A program made the translations under genes and the position numbers. A stretch of 64,000 nt of DNA from Rhizobium oryzihabitans (GTDB taxonomy: Bacteria > Pseudomonadota > Alphaproteobacteria > Rhizobiales > Rhizobiaceae). The DNA is taken from the NCBI RefSeq assembly GCF_010669145.1, contig NZ_CP048632.1, positions 2,108,001 through 2,172,000 of the forward strand, given 5' to 3'. Numbering within the stretch: the first letter of the stretch is position 1; each line of letters opens with the position of its first letter. The notes under the pieces are model-generated. The model did not search any database and was not told the origin of the DNA. It saw only the letters and a list, made by a program, of their open reading frames with translations. This document shows, piece by piece, positions 35,628 to 46,161 of the stretch.

Positions 35628-36325
35628 CATCGCAGGCGCATGAGCTGGACGAGCTGCCCGAAACCGATGAGGACGGGCGGCTTGCTGGCAACGTCAATGG
35701 ACGTATGTGCATTGTGACACGGCAGAGCGGATCGCCAGACGAGCTGATCCGCTTCGTCGCAGGGCCGGACGGCAGCGTCGTTCCGGATCTGAAACGCCAA
35801 TTGCCGGGGCGCGGCTGCTGGGTGAAACCCGAGCGCGCCCTGATCGAGAAAGCCATTGCGAAGAAGCTCTTCGCACGGGCTCTCAAACGCGACGTCAAGG
35901 CCGGGCCGGAGCTTCTCGCTCTTCTCGACCGGCTGATGGCGCAGCAGCTTGCCGGAATGATGAACATGGCGCGCAAGGCGGGCCAGTTCATCAGCGGCGC
36001 AACGAAGGTCGATGCCGCCGTCCGGTCCGGGAACGCGATTGCCGTATTCCACGCGAACGATGCTGCGGCAGACGGCGTGAGAAAACTGGACCAGGCCCGC
36101 AAGGCCTGGGCGCTCGGCAGCGATGCCGGCAATGAAATTCCGTCTTTCCGGCTCTTCAGTGGAGCCGAAATGGACGAGTTGATGGGCCAGAATGCTTTTA
36201 TCCATGCTTGCGCGCTTGCGGGGCAGGCGGGTGAGGGTGTAGTGAAGCGCGCAAAGATGCTTGAGCAGTACCGCCTTGGCGGTCAGCCTGAGGCGGAACG
36301 CGACGCTGCCCGGACAGAACAATGA
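35624..36325 (+). CDS. YlxR (DUF448) RNA-binding protein with C-terminal L7Ae-like domain
   Basis: A 233-residue fusion. The N-terminal YlxR domain has MCIVTRQSGSPDELIRFVAG and LKRQLPGRGCWVKPE. The C-terminal part resembles the ribosomal L7Ae fold (LAGMMNMARKAGQFISGATKV). In Firmicutes these are the two separate proteins YlxR and YlxQ; the fused form is usual in alphaproteobacteria. It probably binds RNA near the ribosome or polymerase. It is coupled to nusA by ATGA overlap and followed by infB. Confidence 0.9.
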   Translation: MTSQAHELDELPETDEDGRLAGNVNGRMCIVTRQSGSPDELIRFVAGPDGSVVPDLKRQLPGRGCWVKPERALIEKAIAKKLFARALKRDVKAGPELLALLDRLMAQQLAGMMNMARKAGQFISGATKVDAAVRSGNAIAVFHANDAAADGVRKLDQARKAWALGSDAGNEIPSFRLFSGAEMDELMGQNAFIHACALAGQAGEGVVKRAKMLEQYRLGGQPEAERDAARTEQ

Positions 36326-36427
36326 CGCGGTTACCGAACATGAACGGTCGCCGCGTTCCGATGCAGCAATTGAACGACGAGGCCTGATGGACGTCATCCG
36401 GTTTTCGTCCGAAGGAACGGGAACGGA

Positions 36428-39178
36428 ATGACCGACAACAACGACGACAAGACACTCAATGCGCCGGCCAAGAAGACTCTTACCCTGAAACCGGGCGGGA
36501 TGAATCAGGGCACCGTGCGGCAGGACATGGGTCGAGGTCGCACAAACGCGGTTGTCGTGGAAACACGCAAGCGCCGCCCCCTGCGTCCCGAAGACGAGAA
36601 GCCGGTTCAGCCTGTTGCAGCAGCACCGAAGCCGGTTGTAGCAGCAGCCCCGGCGCCTTCGGCGCCGCGTCCGCAGGCTCCCCAGCCGCGTATTCACCAG
36701 CCAGGTGGCCAGCAGCAGCGCCCGGGTTCTTCCCAGTCGCAGCAGCGTCCAGGCTCGTCCGCACCCCAGCAGCGCCAGCCTGACCGGCCACGCGGCAATG
36801 TTCTGCACGACCTTTCAGCAGGAGAGATGGAAGCCCGTCGCCGCGCGCTGATGGAAGCGCAAGCCCGCGATGTCGTGGAAGCCAAGCAGCGCGCCGAAGA
36901 CGAAGCGCGTCGCAAGGTCGAGGAAGAACGCCGCCTCGCCGCCGAAAAGGAAGAGGCAGCACGCCGCGCCATCGAGGAAGCTGCAGCCGCAAAGGTGGCG
37001 GCTAGCCAGCCTGCCGTTGAAGCAAAATCCGAACCGGCCGATGAAAAGCCGGCACCGGCCGCAGCACCGGCGCCACGCGCCGATGCCCGTCCCCAGCCTG
37101 CAGCCGCCGCTCCCCGCTCCGCTCCTGGCACGCCTGAAACCGTCGCTCCGCGCGGACGTCGCGCTGGTGGTGATGACGAGGACGATCGCGGTGCGCGTCG
37201 CGGCAGCAGCCTTCCGGCCCGCGGCAAGGTCGCAGCTCCGGTTCCGGCCAAGCCCGCCGCCCGCCTGAAGACGGAAGAAGAACGCCGTCGTGGCAAACTC
37301 ACCGTCACCTCGTCCAATCTGGATGAAGACGGCACGCCGCGTGGCCGCTCCATGGCGTCCATGCGCCGCCGTCAGGAGAAATTCCGCCGCAGCCAGATGC
37401 AGGAAACCCGCGAAAAGGTCATGCGCGAAGTCATCCTGCCTGAGACCATCACCATTCAGGAACTGTCGCAGCGCATGTCCGAACGGGCCGTCGACGTCAT
37501 CAAGTTCCTGATGAAGGAAGGCCAGATGATGAAGCCGGGCGACGTGATCGACGCCGATCTGGCGGAACTGATCGCCGTCGAATTCGGCCACACCGTCAAG
37601 CGCGTGTCTGAATCCGACGTTGAAGAAGGCATCTTCAACCAGGCTGACGACGCAGGCGAGATGGTTTCCCGTCCGCCGGTGGTCACCATCATGGGTCACG
37701 TCGACCACGGCAAGACCTCGCTGCTCGACGCCATCCGTCAGGCAAATGTTGTTGCTGGCGAAGCCGGTGGCATCACCCAGCATATCGGTGCCTATCAGGT
37801 CGAAAAGAACGGCCAGAAGATCACCTTCATCGACACCCCCGGCCACGCCGCCTTTACGGCAATGCGTGCCCGTGGTGCGCAGGCGACTGACATTGCCGTG
37901 CTGGTTGTTGCCGCAGACGACAGCGTGATGCCGCAGACGATCGAATCCATCAATCACGCCAAGGCTGCCGGTGTTCCGATCGTCGTTGCGATCAACAAGA
38001 TCGACAAGCACGAGGCAAACCCTGAAAAGGTTCGCCAGCAGCTGCTGCAGCACGAAGTTTTCGTGGAATCGATGGGTGGTGAAGTTCTTGACGTCGAAGT
38101 GTCGGCCAAGAACAAGCTCAATCTCGACAAGCTGCTCGAAGCGATCCTGCTTCAGGCGGAAATCCTCGATCTCAAGGCAGATCCAAGCCGCACCGCAGAA
38201 GGCACGGTCATCGAAGCCGAGCTGGACCGTGGACGCGGCGCCGTCGCCACCGTTCTCGTGCAGAAGGGTACGCTGAAGCCCGGCCAGATCATCGTTGCCG
38301 GTGACCAGTGGGGCCGTGTGCGCGCGCTCGTCAACGACAAGGGCGAACACGTCAAGGAAGCCGGTCCGGCCATGCCGGTCGAAATCCTCGGCCTTTCCGG
38401 CACGCCGTCGGCCGGTGACCGTTTTGCGGTTGTCGAAAACGAAAGCCGCGCCCGCGAGATTTCCGAATACCGCCAGCGTCTGGCACGCGACAAGGCTGTC
38501 GCCCGCCAGACCGGTCAGCGCGGCTCGCTGGAACAGATGATGAGCCAGTTGCAGACTTCGGGATTGAAGGAATTCCCGCTAGTCATCAAGGCGGACGTGC
38601 AGGGTTCGGTCGAAGCCATTATCGCTTCGCTCGACAAGCTCGGCACAGACGAAGTCCGCGCTCGTGTCGTTCACTCTGGTGCTGGTGCCATCACGGAATC
38701 GGATATCTCGCTTGCCGAGGCATCGAACGCCGCGATCATCGGCTTCAACGTTCGCGCCAACGCACAGGCACGTACGGCGTCCGAACGCGCCGGTATCGAA
38801 ATCCGCTACTACAACATCATCTACGATCTGGTGGATGACGTGAAGGCGGCGATGTCGGGTCTGCTTTCGCCGGAACGTCGCGAGACCTTCCTCGGCAATG
38901 CCGAAATTCTCGAGGTGTTCAACATCACCAAGGTCGGCAAGGTCGCGGGTTGCCGCGTCGTCGAGGGCAAGGTGGAACGTGGTGCGGGTGTGCGTCTGGT
39001 GCGCGACAACGTCGTTATCCACGAAGGCAAGCTCAAGACCCTCAAGCGCTTCAAGGACGAAGTCAACGAAGTGCCTGTTGGTCAGGAGTGCGGTATGGCA
39101 TTCGAAAACTACGAAGATATCCGCGCCGGCGACACCATCGAGTGCTTCCGCGTCGAGCACATCACGAGAACGCTCTAA
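36428..39178 (+). CDS. infB: Translation initiation factor IF-2
   Basis: A 916-residue GTPase that places initiator tRNA on the 30S subunit. The first 300 residues are low-complexity, rich in alanine, proline, glutamine and charged coiled-coil. An IF2 N-terminal module follows ([25 protein letters not shown]), then the G domain with [20 protein letters not shown] and NKID, and domains II-IV. GGGAACGGA precedes the ATG. Length fits other Rhizobiaceae. It lies in the centre of the nusA-infB-rbfA-truB operon. Confidence 0.97.
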   Translation: MTDNNDDKTLNAPAKKTLTLKPGGMNQGTVRQDMGRGRTNAVVVETRKRRPLRPEDEKPVQPVAAAPKPVVAAAPAPSAPRPQAPQPRIHQPGGQQQRPGSSQSQQRPGSSAPQQRQPDRPRGNVLHDLSAGEMEARRRALMEAQARDVVEAKQRAEDEARRKVEEERRLAAEKEEAARRAIEEAAAAKVAASQPAVEAKSEPADEKPAPAAAPAPRADARPQPAAAAPRSAPGTPETVAPRGRRAGGDDEDDRGARRGSSLPARGKVAAPVPAKPAARLKTEEERRRGKLTVTSSNLDEDGTPRGRSMASMRRRQEKFRRSQMQETREKVMREVILPETITIQELSQRMSERAVDVIKFLMKEGQMMKPGDVIDADLAELIAVEFGHTVKRVSESDVEEGIFNQADDAGEMVSRPPVVTIMGHVDHGKTSLLDAIRQANVVAGEAGGITQHIGAYQVEKNGQKITFIDTPGHAAFTAMRARGAQATDIAVLVVAADDSVMPQTIESINHAKAAGVPIVVAINKIDKHEANPEKVRQQLLQHEVFVESMGGEVLDVEVSAKNKLNLDKLLEAILLQAEILDLKADPSRTAEGTVIEAELDRGRGAVATVLVQKGTLKPGQIIVAGDQWGRVRALVNDKGEHVKEAGPAMPVEILGLSGTPSAGDRFAVVENESRAREISEYRQRLARDKAVARQTGQRGSLEQMMSQLQTSGLKEFPLVIKADVQGSVEAIIASLDKLGTDEVRARVVHSGAGAITESDISLAEASNAAIIGFNVRANAQARTASERAGIEIRYYNIIYDLVDDVKAAMSGLLSPERRETFLGNAEILEVFNITKVGKVAGCRVVEGKVERGAGVRLVRDNVVIHEGKLKTLKRFKDEVNEVPVGQECGMAFENYEDIRAGDTIECFRVEHITRTL

Positions 39179-39253
39179 GCGTCTCGCCGCAAAACAGGAT
39201 TTTTCTGTCGGGCGCCGGCTTAACCGGCGCTCGCTCCGTTTGAGGCATTACCA

Positions 39254-39670
39254 ATGGCAAAAGCAACATCATCGGCCCCTTCGCAACGCATGCTGCGTGT
39301 CGGCGAACAGGTGCGCGCCGCACTGACCCAGATTCTCCAGCGCGGTGAAGTCCGTGACGACCTGATCGAAAGCACCGTCATTTCCATCTCGGAAGTGCGC
39401 ATGTCGCCCGATCTCAAGATCGCGACCGCTTACGTGACGCCGCTTGGCGTTGCGGATCACACCGACATCATCAGCGCCCTCAACCGCCACGCCAAATTCA
39501 TGCGCGGACGTCTGGGCCCCCAGCTGCGGCAAATGAAATACATGCCGGAACTGCGTTTCCGCGACGATACGAGTTTCGACAATTACCAGAAGATCGACGC
39601 ACTCCTGCGGTCACCGGAGGTGCAGCGCGATCTTGGACCTTCAAACGAAAAAGACGACGAACAGAACTGA
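39254..39670 (+). CDS. rbfA: 30S ribosome-binding factor RbfA
   Basis: A 138-residue KH-fold protein that binds 16S rRNA helix 1 during late 30S maturation ([41 protein letters not shown]). It follows infB after 75 bp and is separated from truB by only three bases, so the order infB-rbfA-truB is conserved. Confidence 0.96.
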   Translation: MAKATSSAPSQRMLRVGEQVRAALTQILQRGEVRDDLIESTVISISEVRMSPDLKIATAYVTPLGVADHTDIISALNRHAKFMRGRLGPQLRQMKYMPELRFRDDTSFDNYQKIDALLRSPEVQRDLGPSNEKDDEQN

Positions 39671-39673
39671 AGC

Positions 39674-40621
39674 ATGTCCAAACCACATAAACAGCAGCAC
39701 CGCAAACCCAAGGGCCGCCCGATTTCGGGCTGGCTCATTCTCGACAAGCCGCTCGATTTCGGCTCCACCGAAGCCGTTTCCAAGATCAAGTGGCTGTTCA
39801 ACGCCCAGAAGGCCGGCCACGCCGGTACGCTCGATCCGCTGGCTTCCGGCATGTTGCCGATTGCGCTGGGTGATGCCACCAAGACCGTTCCCTACGTCAT
39901 GGACGGCCGGAAAATCTACGAGTTTACCGTCACCTGGGGTGAGGAGCGCACGACCGACGATCTGGAAGGCGAGGCCGTCAATTCCTCCGACCAGCGCCCG
40001 GACGAACAGGCGATCCGCGATATTCTGCCCAATTACACCGGCGTGATCATGCAGACGCCGCCGCAGTTTTCCGCCATCAAGATCGCCGGCGAGCGCGCCT
40101 ATGATCTGGCGCGCGACGGCGAGACCGTGGAAATCCCGGCACGCGAAGTGGAAATTCACCGCCTGACACTGCTCGCCTGCCCCGATGCCAACACCGCCCA
40201 TTTCGAGGTGGAATGCGGCAAGGGAACCTATGTGCGTGCACTCGCACGCGACATGGGCCGAGATCTCGGTTGCTACGGCCATATCTCGCAATTGCGGCGT
40301 ACCATGGTTGCGCCGTTCGGCGAGGACATGATGGTGCCGCTCGAGACCTTGACGGCGCTGGAAGCGATCGAAGATCGCGACGAGCGGCTTGAAGCACTGG
40401 ACGCGTTTCTGATCGATACGGCGGAGGCGCTTTCCGCCCTTCCCCGCCTCATCATCAACGACGACCAGGCGCACCGGCTGAAAATGGGCAACCCGATCCT
40501 GCTGCGCGGGCGCGATGCGCCGGCCAATCATCCGGAAGCCTATGCCACCGCACATGGCAAGCTCATCGCCATCGGCGAGATCGGCGAGGGAGAATTCCGG
40601 CCGAAGCGGGTTTTCGGCTGA
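39674..40621 (+). CDS. truB: tRNA pseudouridine(55) synthase TruB
   Basis: A 315-residue enzyme that makes pseudouridine 55 in the T-loop of tRNAs. The catalytic aspartate is in [22 protein letters not shown], with [17 protein letters not shown] and [19 protein letters not shown] following. The C-terminal part is shorter than a full PUA domain. It is the last gene of the rimP operon; a repeat follows and then rpsO. Confidence 0.96.
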   Translation: MSKPHKQQHRKPKGRPISGWLILDKPLDFGSTEAVSKIKWLFNAQKAGHAGTLDPLASGMLPIALGDATKTVPYVMDGRKIYEFTVTWGEERTTDDLEGEAVNSSDQRPDEQAIRDILPNYTGVIMQTPPQFSAIKIAGERAYDLARDGETVEIPAREVEIHRLTLLACPDANTAHFEVECGKGTYVRALARDMGRDLGCYGHISQLRRTMVAPFGEDMMVPLETLTALEAIEDRDERLEALDAFLIDTAEALSALPRLIINDDQAHRLKMGNPILLRGRDAPANHPEAYATAHGKLIAIGEIGEGEFRPKRVFG

Positions 40622-40644
40622 AACGGCTCCATCTATTCGCCTAT

Positions 40645-40692
40645 GCGTTCCCCAACTGAAAACCGCTTCACACCTTTCCTGGAAACGCTCTG
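40645..40692. repeat. Rhizobial intergenic repeat, copy 2 (partial)
   Basis: Carries the right half of the repeat seen at 15640 and 43586: GAAAACCGCTTCACACCTTT, then CCTGGAAACGCTCT. It lies in the 223-bp truB-rpsO gap, which otherwise only holds the rpsO upstream region. Confidence 0.5.
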
Positions 40693-40844
40693 GGAGGCGC
40701 AGTCAATCGCCTCTTTCAATTGTACCCGGAATAGTTTATAGGCAGCGCCAGCTTGGGCTTTGCCTTTGCTGCCGAATGGCCTGAGCTGGACGACATCCCG
40801 GCTCTAGGCGTCCCATTTTTCCTTAAAATAGAAAGGATCGTCCG

Positions 40845-41114
40845 ATGTCGATTACTGCAGAGCGCAAAGCCGCCCTCATCAAGGAATATGCAACGAAGGA
40901 AGGCGACACCGGTTCTCCGGAAGTTCAGGTCGCTATCCTGACCGAGCGGATCAACAACCTCACCGGTCACTTCAAGGACCACAAGAAGGACAACCACTCC
41001 CGTCGTGGCCTTCTGACGCTGGTTTCGAGCCGTCGTTCGCTTCTCGACTATCTGAAGAAGAAGGACGAAGCCCGTTACAGCAAGCTGATCGGTGCTCTCG
41101 GCATTCGCCGCTAA
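40845..41114 (+). CDS. rpsO: 30S ribosomal protein S15
   Basis: An 89-residue 16S rRNA-binding protein ([46 protein letters not shown] end). It is a primary binder of the central domain of 16S rRNA. GAAAGGATC lies before the ATG. It has its own terminator before pnp, the common rpsO-pnp order. Confidence 0.97.
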   Translation: MSITAERKAALIKEYATKEGDTGSPEVQVAILTERINNLTGHFKDHKKDNHSRRGLLTLVSSRRSLLDYLKKKDEARYSKLIGALGIRR

Positions 41115-41122
41115 AACCTTAT

Positions 41123-41158
41123 CCGGCGGGTTTCGCAAAGATACCCGCCGGTTTTTAT
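41123..41158 (+). terminator. Terminator after rpsO
   Basis: CCGGCGGGT and ACCCGCCGG pair perfectly around an 11-base loop and are followed by TTTTTAT. It lies 9 bp after the rpsO stop. Some read-through into pnp is expected, as in other bacteria. Confidence 0.85.
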
Positions 41159-41274
41159 ATCCGGCCTTTTGAAGGTCATCGTGAATTTCCGGGCGTTTGC
41201 CACATCTATGGCCCCGGACGATAAGGTAGCCCCGGATGGGCCGGTGTCGCCTTTTCAACCGCAGACCTGTCATG

Positions 41275-41325
41275 GGGCAGGATTGCCGGATGCTTGGACT
41301 TCGAAAGCCTCCGGCTGTCTTGCCC
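41275..41325 (+). other. Long hairpin in the pnp 5' leader
   Basis: Three stacked helices are visible: 41275-41282 with 41318-41325, 41285-41290 with 41310-41315 (GCCGGA/TCCGGC), and 41292-41295 with 41305-41308. The hairpin lies 57 bases upstream of the pnp start. In E. coli a comparable leader stem is cut by RNase III and mediates PNPase autoregulation. The same function here is inference. Confidence 0.6.
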
Positions 41326-41381
41326 GTGATTGAGTCGTTCTTTGCCCCTACAAGGCGGGCAAGTACAAACAAGGACAAGAT

Positions 41382-43529
41382 ATGTTCAATCAACACTCCG
41401 TGGAAATCGAATGGGCAGGCCGCCCGCTGAAGCTCGAGACCGGCAAGGTTGCCCGTCAGGCTGACGGCGCCGTCATCGCAACCTACGGCGAGACGATGGT
41501 TCTCGCGACCGTGGTTTCCGCAAAGTCCCCGAAGCCCGGCCAGGACTTCTTCCCGCTCACCGTCAACTACCAGGAAAAGACCTACGCGGCCGGCAAGATC
41601 CCCGGTGGTTACTTCAAGCGCGAAGGCCGTCCGAGCGAAAACGAAACGCTGGTTTCGCGCCTGATCGACCGCCCGATCCGCCCGCTCTTCCCGGAAGGCT
41701 ACAAGAACGACACGCAGGTTGTCGTCACCGTCATCCAGCACGATCTGGAAAATAACCCGGACGTTCTGTCGATGGTTGCCACCTCCGCAGCACTGACGCT
41801 TTCCGGCATCCCGTTCATGGGCCCGATCGGCGGCGCGCGCGTTGGCTACATCAACGGCGAATACGTTCTGAACCCGCATCTCGACGAAATGGAAGAATCC
41901 ACTCTCGATCTGGTTGTCGCCGGCACCTCCGACGCTGTTCTGATGGTTGAATCGGAAGCCAAGGAACTCAACGAAGACATCATGCTCGGCGCCGTCATGT
42001 TCGGCCACAAGGGCTTCCAGCCGGTCATCGACGCGATCATCAAGCTCGCCGAAGTTGCCGCCAAGGAACCCCGCGAATTCGAACCGGAAGACTTCTCCGC
42101 GCTCGAAAACGAAATGCTGGCGCTCGCCGAAGCCGAACTGCGCGATGCCTACAAGATCACCGAAAAGGCTGCCCGTTACGCTGCCGTCGACGCTGTCAAG
42201 GCGAAGGTGAAGGCGCACTTCCTGCCGGAAGAAGGCGAAGCCAAGTATACGCCGGAAGAAATCGGCGCTGTCTTCAAGCACCTTCAGGCCAAGATCGTTC
42301 GCTGGAACGTTCTCGACACCAAGAGCCGTATCGATGGCCGCGACCTGTCGACCGTTCGTCCGATCATCTCGGAAGTCGGCCTTCTGCCCCGCACGCACGG
42401 TTCGGCACTGTTCACCCGTGGTGAAACCCAGGCGATCGTTGTTGCGACGCTCGGCACCGGCGAAGACGAGCAGTATGTCGACAGCCTCACCGGCATGTAC
42501 AAGGAACGCTTCCTGCTGCATTACAACTTCCCGCCCTACTCGGTCGGTGAAACAGGCCGCATGGGCTCCCCGGGCCGTCGCGAAATCGGTCACGGCAAGC
42601 TCGCATGGCGCGCTATCCGCCCGATGCTGCCGACTGCGGAACAGTTCCCCTACACGCTGCGCGTCGTTTCCGAAATCACCGAGTCCAACGGCTCCTCGTC
42701 GATGGCAACGGTTTGCGGCACCTCGCTTGCACTGATGGACGCCGGCGTTCCGCTGGCAAAGCCGGTTGCCGGTATCGCCATGGGTCTTATCCTTGAGGGC
42801 GAGCGCTTTGCGGTTCTCTCCGACATCCTCGGTGACGAAGACCACCTTGGCGACATGGACTTCAAGGTCGCCGGTACTGCCGATGGCATCACCTCGCTGC
42901 AGATGGACATCAAGATCGCCGGCATCACCGAAGAGATCATGAAGATCGCTCTGGAGCAGGCACAGGGTGGCCGCAAGCACATCCTCGGTGAAATGGCCAA
43001 CGCCATCACCGAGAGCCGTGGCCAGCTCGGCGAATTCGCACCGCGCATCGAAGTGATGAACATTCCGGTCGACAAGATCCGTGAAGTCATCGGTTCCGGC
43101 GGCAAGGTCATTCGCGAAATCGTCGAAAAGACCGGCGCGAAGATCAACATCGAGGATGACGGCACCGTCAAGATCGCTTCCTCTTCCGGCAAGGAAATCG
43201 AAGCGGCCCGCAAGTGGATCCACTCGATCGTTGCAGAACCGGAAGTCGGCCAGATCTACGAAGGCACGGTCGTCAAGACCGCCGACTTCGGCGCTTTCGT
43301 CAACTTCTTCGGCGCCCGCGACGGCCTCGTTCATATCTCGCAGCTTGCTTCCGAGCGTGTTGCCAAGACCTCTGACGTCGTCAAGGAAGGCGACAAGGTC
43401 TGGGTGAAGCTGATGGGCTTCGACGAGCGTGGCAAGGTTCGCCTGTCCATGAAGGTTGTCGACCAGGCCACCGGCCAGGAAGTCGCTGCCGACAAGAAGA
43501 AGGAAGACGGCGAAGCCGCTGCCGAATAA
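41382..43529 (+). CDS. pnp: Polyribonucleotide nucleotidyltransferase (PNPase)
   Basis: A 715-residue phosphorolytic 3'-5' exoribonuclease. Two RNase PH domains (first with [20 protein letters not shown]; second with [15 protein letters not shown] and [21 protein letters not shown]) flank a helical domain. KH ([20 protein letters not shown]) and S1 ([19 protein letters not shown]) domains complete it. It degrades RNA alone or in the degradosome. It follows rpsO, and ends at a strong terminator. Confidence 0.98.
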   Translation: MFNQHSVEIEWAGRPLKLETGKVARQADGAVIATYGETMVLATVVSAKSPKPGQDFFPLTVNYQEKTYAAGKIPGGYFKREGRPSENETLVSRLIDRPIRPLFPEGYKNDTQVVVTVIQHDLENNPDVLSMVATSAALTLSGIPFMGPIGGARVGYINGEYVLNPHLDEMEESTLDLVVAGTSDAVLMVESEAKELNEDIMLGAVMFGHKGFQPVIDAIIKLAEVAAKEPREFEPEDFSALENEMLALAEAELRDAYKITEKAARYAAVDAVKAKVKAHFLPEEGEAKYTPEEIGAVFKHLQAKIVRWNVLDTKSRIDGRDLSTVRPIISEVGLLPRTHGSALFTRGETQAIVVATLGTGEDEQYVDSLTGMYKERFLLHYNFPPYSVGETGRMGSPGRREIGHGKLAWRAIRPMLPTAEQFPYTLRVVSEITESNGSSSMATVCGTSLALMDAGVPLAKPVAGIAMGLILEGERFAVLSDILGDEDHLGDMDFKVAGTADGITSLQMDIKIAGITEEIMKIALEQAQGGRKHILGEMANAITESRGQLGEFAPRIEVMNIPVDKIREVIGSGGKVIREIVEKTGAKINIEDDGTVKIASSSGKEIEAARKWIHSIVAEPEVGQIYEGTVVKTADFGAFVNFFGARDGLVHISQLASERVAKTSDVVKEGDKVWVKLMGFDERGKVRLSMKVVDQATGQEVAADKKKEDGEAAAE

Positions 43530-43552
43530 GGCCGCGCCGCCAGACCCTATCG

Positions 43553-43581
43553 AGGCGCGGGTTTTGCCCGCGCCTTTTTTC
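43553..43581 (+). terminator. Terminator after pnp
   Basis: AGGCGCGGG and CCCGCGCCT pair across a five-base loop, followed by TTTTTT, 24 bp after the pnp stop. Confidence 0.9.
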
Positions 43582-43585
43582 TATT

Positions 43586-43688
43586 AGAGCGTTTCCGCCT
43601 TTCTCCGAAACGCGAAAGCGCTCTACTTATTTGTTTTTACGCATTTTCCGGGCGTAAAACCGCGACGCAATTTTACTGGAAATGCTCG
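43586..43688. repeat. Rhizobial intergenic repeat, copy 3 (most complete)
   Basis: Block order: AGAGCGTTTCCG, GAAACGCGAAAGCGCTCT, a T-rich spacer with TTGTTTTTACGCATTTTCC, GGCGTAAAACCGCGACGCA and CTGGAAATGCTC. The left part contains an AGAGCG/CGCTCT inverted repeat. It abuts the pnp terminator and runs to within 20 bp of the rsmC start. Confidence 0.65.
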
Positions 43689-43705
43689 ATCTTAAGGACG
43701 CTCCA

Positions 43706-44722
43706 ATGAGCCGTGACGCAGTCAAAACCCTTTTCCATCCCTTTGCCGCAGAAATGCTCGACATGCCGAAAGAGGGCGAGCGCGTTCTGTTTCTGGGAGC
43801 AGAGGCCGGCCCACGGCTGGACGGTTTTGATGCGGAGATCGTCGCGGTCCAGCATCTGAGGCCGCTCTACCGGCCCCTGCAGGCGCAGGGTGCGCAGGTC
43901 ACACCCGATGTTTCGGGCGAGAACTACGATGCCGCGCTTCTGCTGTGCGGCAAACACCGTGGCGAAAACGAAAACCGTATTGCCGAAGCACTTTCGCGCG
44001 TGAAAGCCGGTGGCCTCATCGTCGCTGCCGGATCGAAGGAAGACGGCATTCTGACCCTGCGCAAGACGCTTGCAAAGCTTGGCATCGAAGCGGAATCAAC
44101 GCCGAAATATCACGGCGTCGCCGTCTGGTTCAGGCGGCCGGACGATGTTTCGCTTGCCGTGTCGAAGCTCGCCCAGCATTCCGTTACGGTCGCTGGCCGT
44201 TTCACCGCCATGCCCGGCATGTTCTCGCATGATCGCGTGGATGACGGTTCGGAGCTCCTCGCATCGCGCCTGCCGACCGACTTTGACGGCAATGCTGCCG
44301 ATTTTGGCGCAGGATGGGGTTATCTCTCGATCATGCTTGCGGAAAAATCACCGCGCACGGCCCGCATCGATCTTTTTGAAGCGGACTGGAATGCGCTCGA
44401 ATTCGCCAAGACCAATCTTCTTGAAAATAATCCGCGGCTGACGGCGCGCTTCTTCTGGCAGGATCTGGCAAACGAGCCGCCCAAGGAAAAATACGACCTC
44501 ATCATCATGAACCCGCCTTTCCACGCAGCGGGACAGGCAGCGGAACCCGCACTCGGTCAGGCCTTCATCAAGGCTGCGGCCGGCGCGCTTCGCAGCGGCG
44601 GAAAGCTGCTGATGGTTGCCAATCGCGGCATGCCCTATGAGCCGGTGCTCGCGGCGGAATTCCGCACCAGCGCCGAGGTATGCCGCAACGCGCGCTTCAA
44701 AATCCTGAGCGCCCAGAAGTAA
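43706..44722 (+). CDS. rsmC: Class I SAM-dependent methyltransferase, RsmC-like
   Basis: A 338-residue protein with the two-part layout of 16S rRNA (guanine-1207-N2) methyltransferase RsmC. A degenerate N-terminal methyltransferase-like domain is followed by the catalytic domain with DFGAGWGYLSIMLAE (SAM binding) and IIMNPPFH (NPPF catalytic motif). The ATG at 43706 follows AAGGA; the ATG at 43682 lies inside the upstream repeat. It is convergent with the AEC transporter gene. Confidence 0.88.
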   Translation: MSRDAVKTLFHPFAAEMLDMPKEGERVLFLGAEAGPRLDGFDAEIVAVQHLRPLYRPLQAQGAQVTPDVSGENYDAALLLCGKHRGENENRIAEALSRVKAGGLIVAAGSKEDGILTLRKTLAKLGIEAESTPKYHGVAVWFRRPDDVSLAVSKLAQHSVTVAGRFTAMPGMFSHDRVDDGSELLASRLPTDFDGNAADFGAGWGYLSIMLAEKSPRTARIDLFEADWNALEFAKTNLLENNPRLTARFFWQDLANEPPKEKYDLIIMNPPFHAAGQAAEPALGQAFIKAAAGALRSGGKLLMVANRGMPYEPVLAAEFRTSAEVCRNARFKILSAQK

Positions 44723-44739
44723 TCAAGTCCGCAGAATAA

Positions 44740-45684
44740 TCAGCTCAACAGCCATGCCCACAGCGACACGGAAAGAACACCTGTCGCCGTGGAAATGCTG
44801 ATGGTGGAGGCCGCAACGCTGTGGCCGATACCGAAGCGGTTGGCGATCAGCCAAGCGTTCACCCCCGTCGGCACGGAAGAGGTGAGCACCAGCGCGGCTG
44901 TCCATTCCCGGCTGAGGCCGAGCGCGTGGCCCATGGCCCACACACAGGCGGGTAGAAGCAGCAGCTTGAAAACCGTCATGGTGACGGCGATCCCGAGATT
45001 GCCGCGAATGGTATATTTCGTCAGCGCCATGCCGAGCGAGATAAGTGCCGCCGGTCCCGCCATGGAGGCGATCTGGTCAACCACGGTCTTGAGGATAGGC
45101 GTCAGCGTCACACCGGAAACATTGGTGGAAAGCCCGATGAAAAGTCCTATCACCAGCGGATTGGTGACGAGGTTCCGGCCCACCTGCTTGAAGACCGCAG
45201 CCGTGCTGCGCTTTTCGCCGCCAACCGCCTTGTGTGTGGCGTTCTCCATCAGGATCGTGCCGGCGATCATCATGACCGGCAGGTGGATGGCCAGCAGAAT
45301 GGACAAAGCGACCAGCCCCTCATCCCCCACGGACCGCCCGACGAGCGGCAGACCGATGAAGATATTGTTGGCGAAGGCCGAGGATATGCCGGCTATGACG
45401 GCGATGCGGACATCCTGCTTGAAGACATAACGCGTGACGATATGGCCGACCGTCCAGGTTACGGCGACACCCGCAAAATATGTGAGCCATAAGCGAAAAG
45501 GCGATGCGCCGTGAAAATTCGCTTCCGCGAGCGTTCGGAAGATCAGGGTCGGCACGGCGATCTTGAACACGAAATCGCTGAGAATCTCGCCGGCATCGGC
45601 CCTGAACAGACCGGCCTTGACGGTGAGCCAGCCGATCAGGATGAGAATGAAAATGGGAGCGACGTTCGCGGCAACGGCAGACAT
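44740..45684 (-). CDS. AEC (auxin efflux carrier) family transporter
   Basis: A 314-residue membrane protein with about ten hydrophobic segments in two repeats (start VAANVAPIFILILIGWLTVKAG; GISSAFANNIFIGLPLV; SSVPTGVNAWLIANRFG). AEC members move small organic acids such as malate/malonate, amino acids or auxin-like compounds. The substrate cannot be predicted. It is monocistronic. Confidence 0.88.
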   Translation of the reverse strand: MSAVAANVAPIFILILIGWLTVKAGLFRADAGEILSDFVFKIAVPTLIFRTLAEANFHGASPFRLWLTYFAGVAVTWTVGHIVTRYVFKQDVRIAVIAGISSAFANNIFIGLPLVGRSVGDEGLVALSILLAIHLPVMMIAGTILMENATHKAVGGEKRSTAAVFKQVGRNLVTNPLVIGLFIGLSTNVSGVTLTPILKTVVDQIASMAGPAALISLGMALTKYTIRGNLGIAVTMTVFKLLLLPACVWAMGHALGLSREWTAALVLTSSVPTGVNAWLIANRFGIGHSVAASTISISTATGVLSVSLWAWLLS

Positions 45685-45726
45685 GGAGGGAAAGCTTTCG
45701 CGGCTTTGCGGGAGATACTCCGCTTT

Positions 45727-45765
45727 AGAGCGTTTTCCGAGGGAATGGAATCGCGAAAACGCTAT
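45727..45765. repeat. Rhizobial intergenic repeat, copy 4 (left part)
   Basis: GAGCGTTTTCCGAGGGAATGGAATCG then CGAAAACGCT: an inverted AGCGTTTTC/GAAAACGCT pair like the left half of the copy at 43586. It begins the 477-bp gene-free region between the AEC gene and the adenosine kinase gene. Confidence 0.5.
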
Positions 45766-45875
45766 GCCGCCCTGTTTTCATGCAATGCGGAAGAACCTTC
45801 ATGCTACCGGAGCCCAACGGCGAGGCGCATGTGCCGAAGCTTCTCCCCGCTCAGTCCATGGCGCGGAGGCAATGA

Positions 45876-45943
45876 GCCAAAAGAAAAAGCGGGGTTTCCC
45901 CCGCCTTTTGTCATATCCGTTATATGCCGCCAGTACATCCGTG
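45876..45943 (-). other. Unassigned 70-bp terminator-bearing element, copy 2
   Basis: Homologous to 17322-17392. On the minus strand: CACGGATGTACTGGC, spacer, AACGGAT, AAAAGGCGGGG hairpin, then CTTTTTCTTTTGGC. Fourteen bases of the first block are identical in the two copies. The strong GCGGGG/CCCCGC hairpin with its T-run looks like a minus-strand terminator. It lies in the middle of the 477-bp gap between the AEC gene and the kinase gene, where no protein gene is convincing. Confidence 0.5.
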
Positions 45944-46161
45944 ACGGAGATAACGGTGGAGCCAGAAAACCTCATGTCTTCCATTCAGGTCCGTATTCAC
46001 ACACCTTTTGCTCTGACCGGAGAGATAGCTTAACCATATTACAGGCAAATGACGCATCTCGCTCTCTCGTGGAGAACGGCATATTTCCCTCATGGGCTTT
46101 TCTTGAAGCCAGAAATGTTTAAGACCATTCGGAAAATACCCACCGCCAAACGGATAGGCCC

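Noticed and set aside
33945-35630. 561-codon open frame antisense to nusA
   Set aside because: nusA on the plus strand is unmistakable. The antisense frame is a by-product of GC-rich codon use and encodes low-complexity, family-less protein.
36815-38350. 511-codon open frame antisense to infB
   Set aside because: infB is certain on the other strand and the antisense product shows no motif.
40716-43334. 872-codon open frame antisense to pnp and rpsO
   Set aside because: It crosses two clear genes and the rpsO terminator. The composition is the mirror of pnp codons and no domain is visible.
46020-46035. Second CtrA site upstream of element copy 2
   Set aside because: TTAACCATATTAC has only one good half; the second half does not match TTAA at the right spacing.
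45511-46122. 203-codon open frame on the plus strand covering the AEC gene start and the gap
   Set aside because: It overlaps the AEC coding region on the other strand and runs through repeats and a hairpin; no ribosome site or domain.
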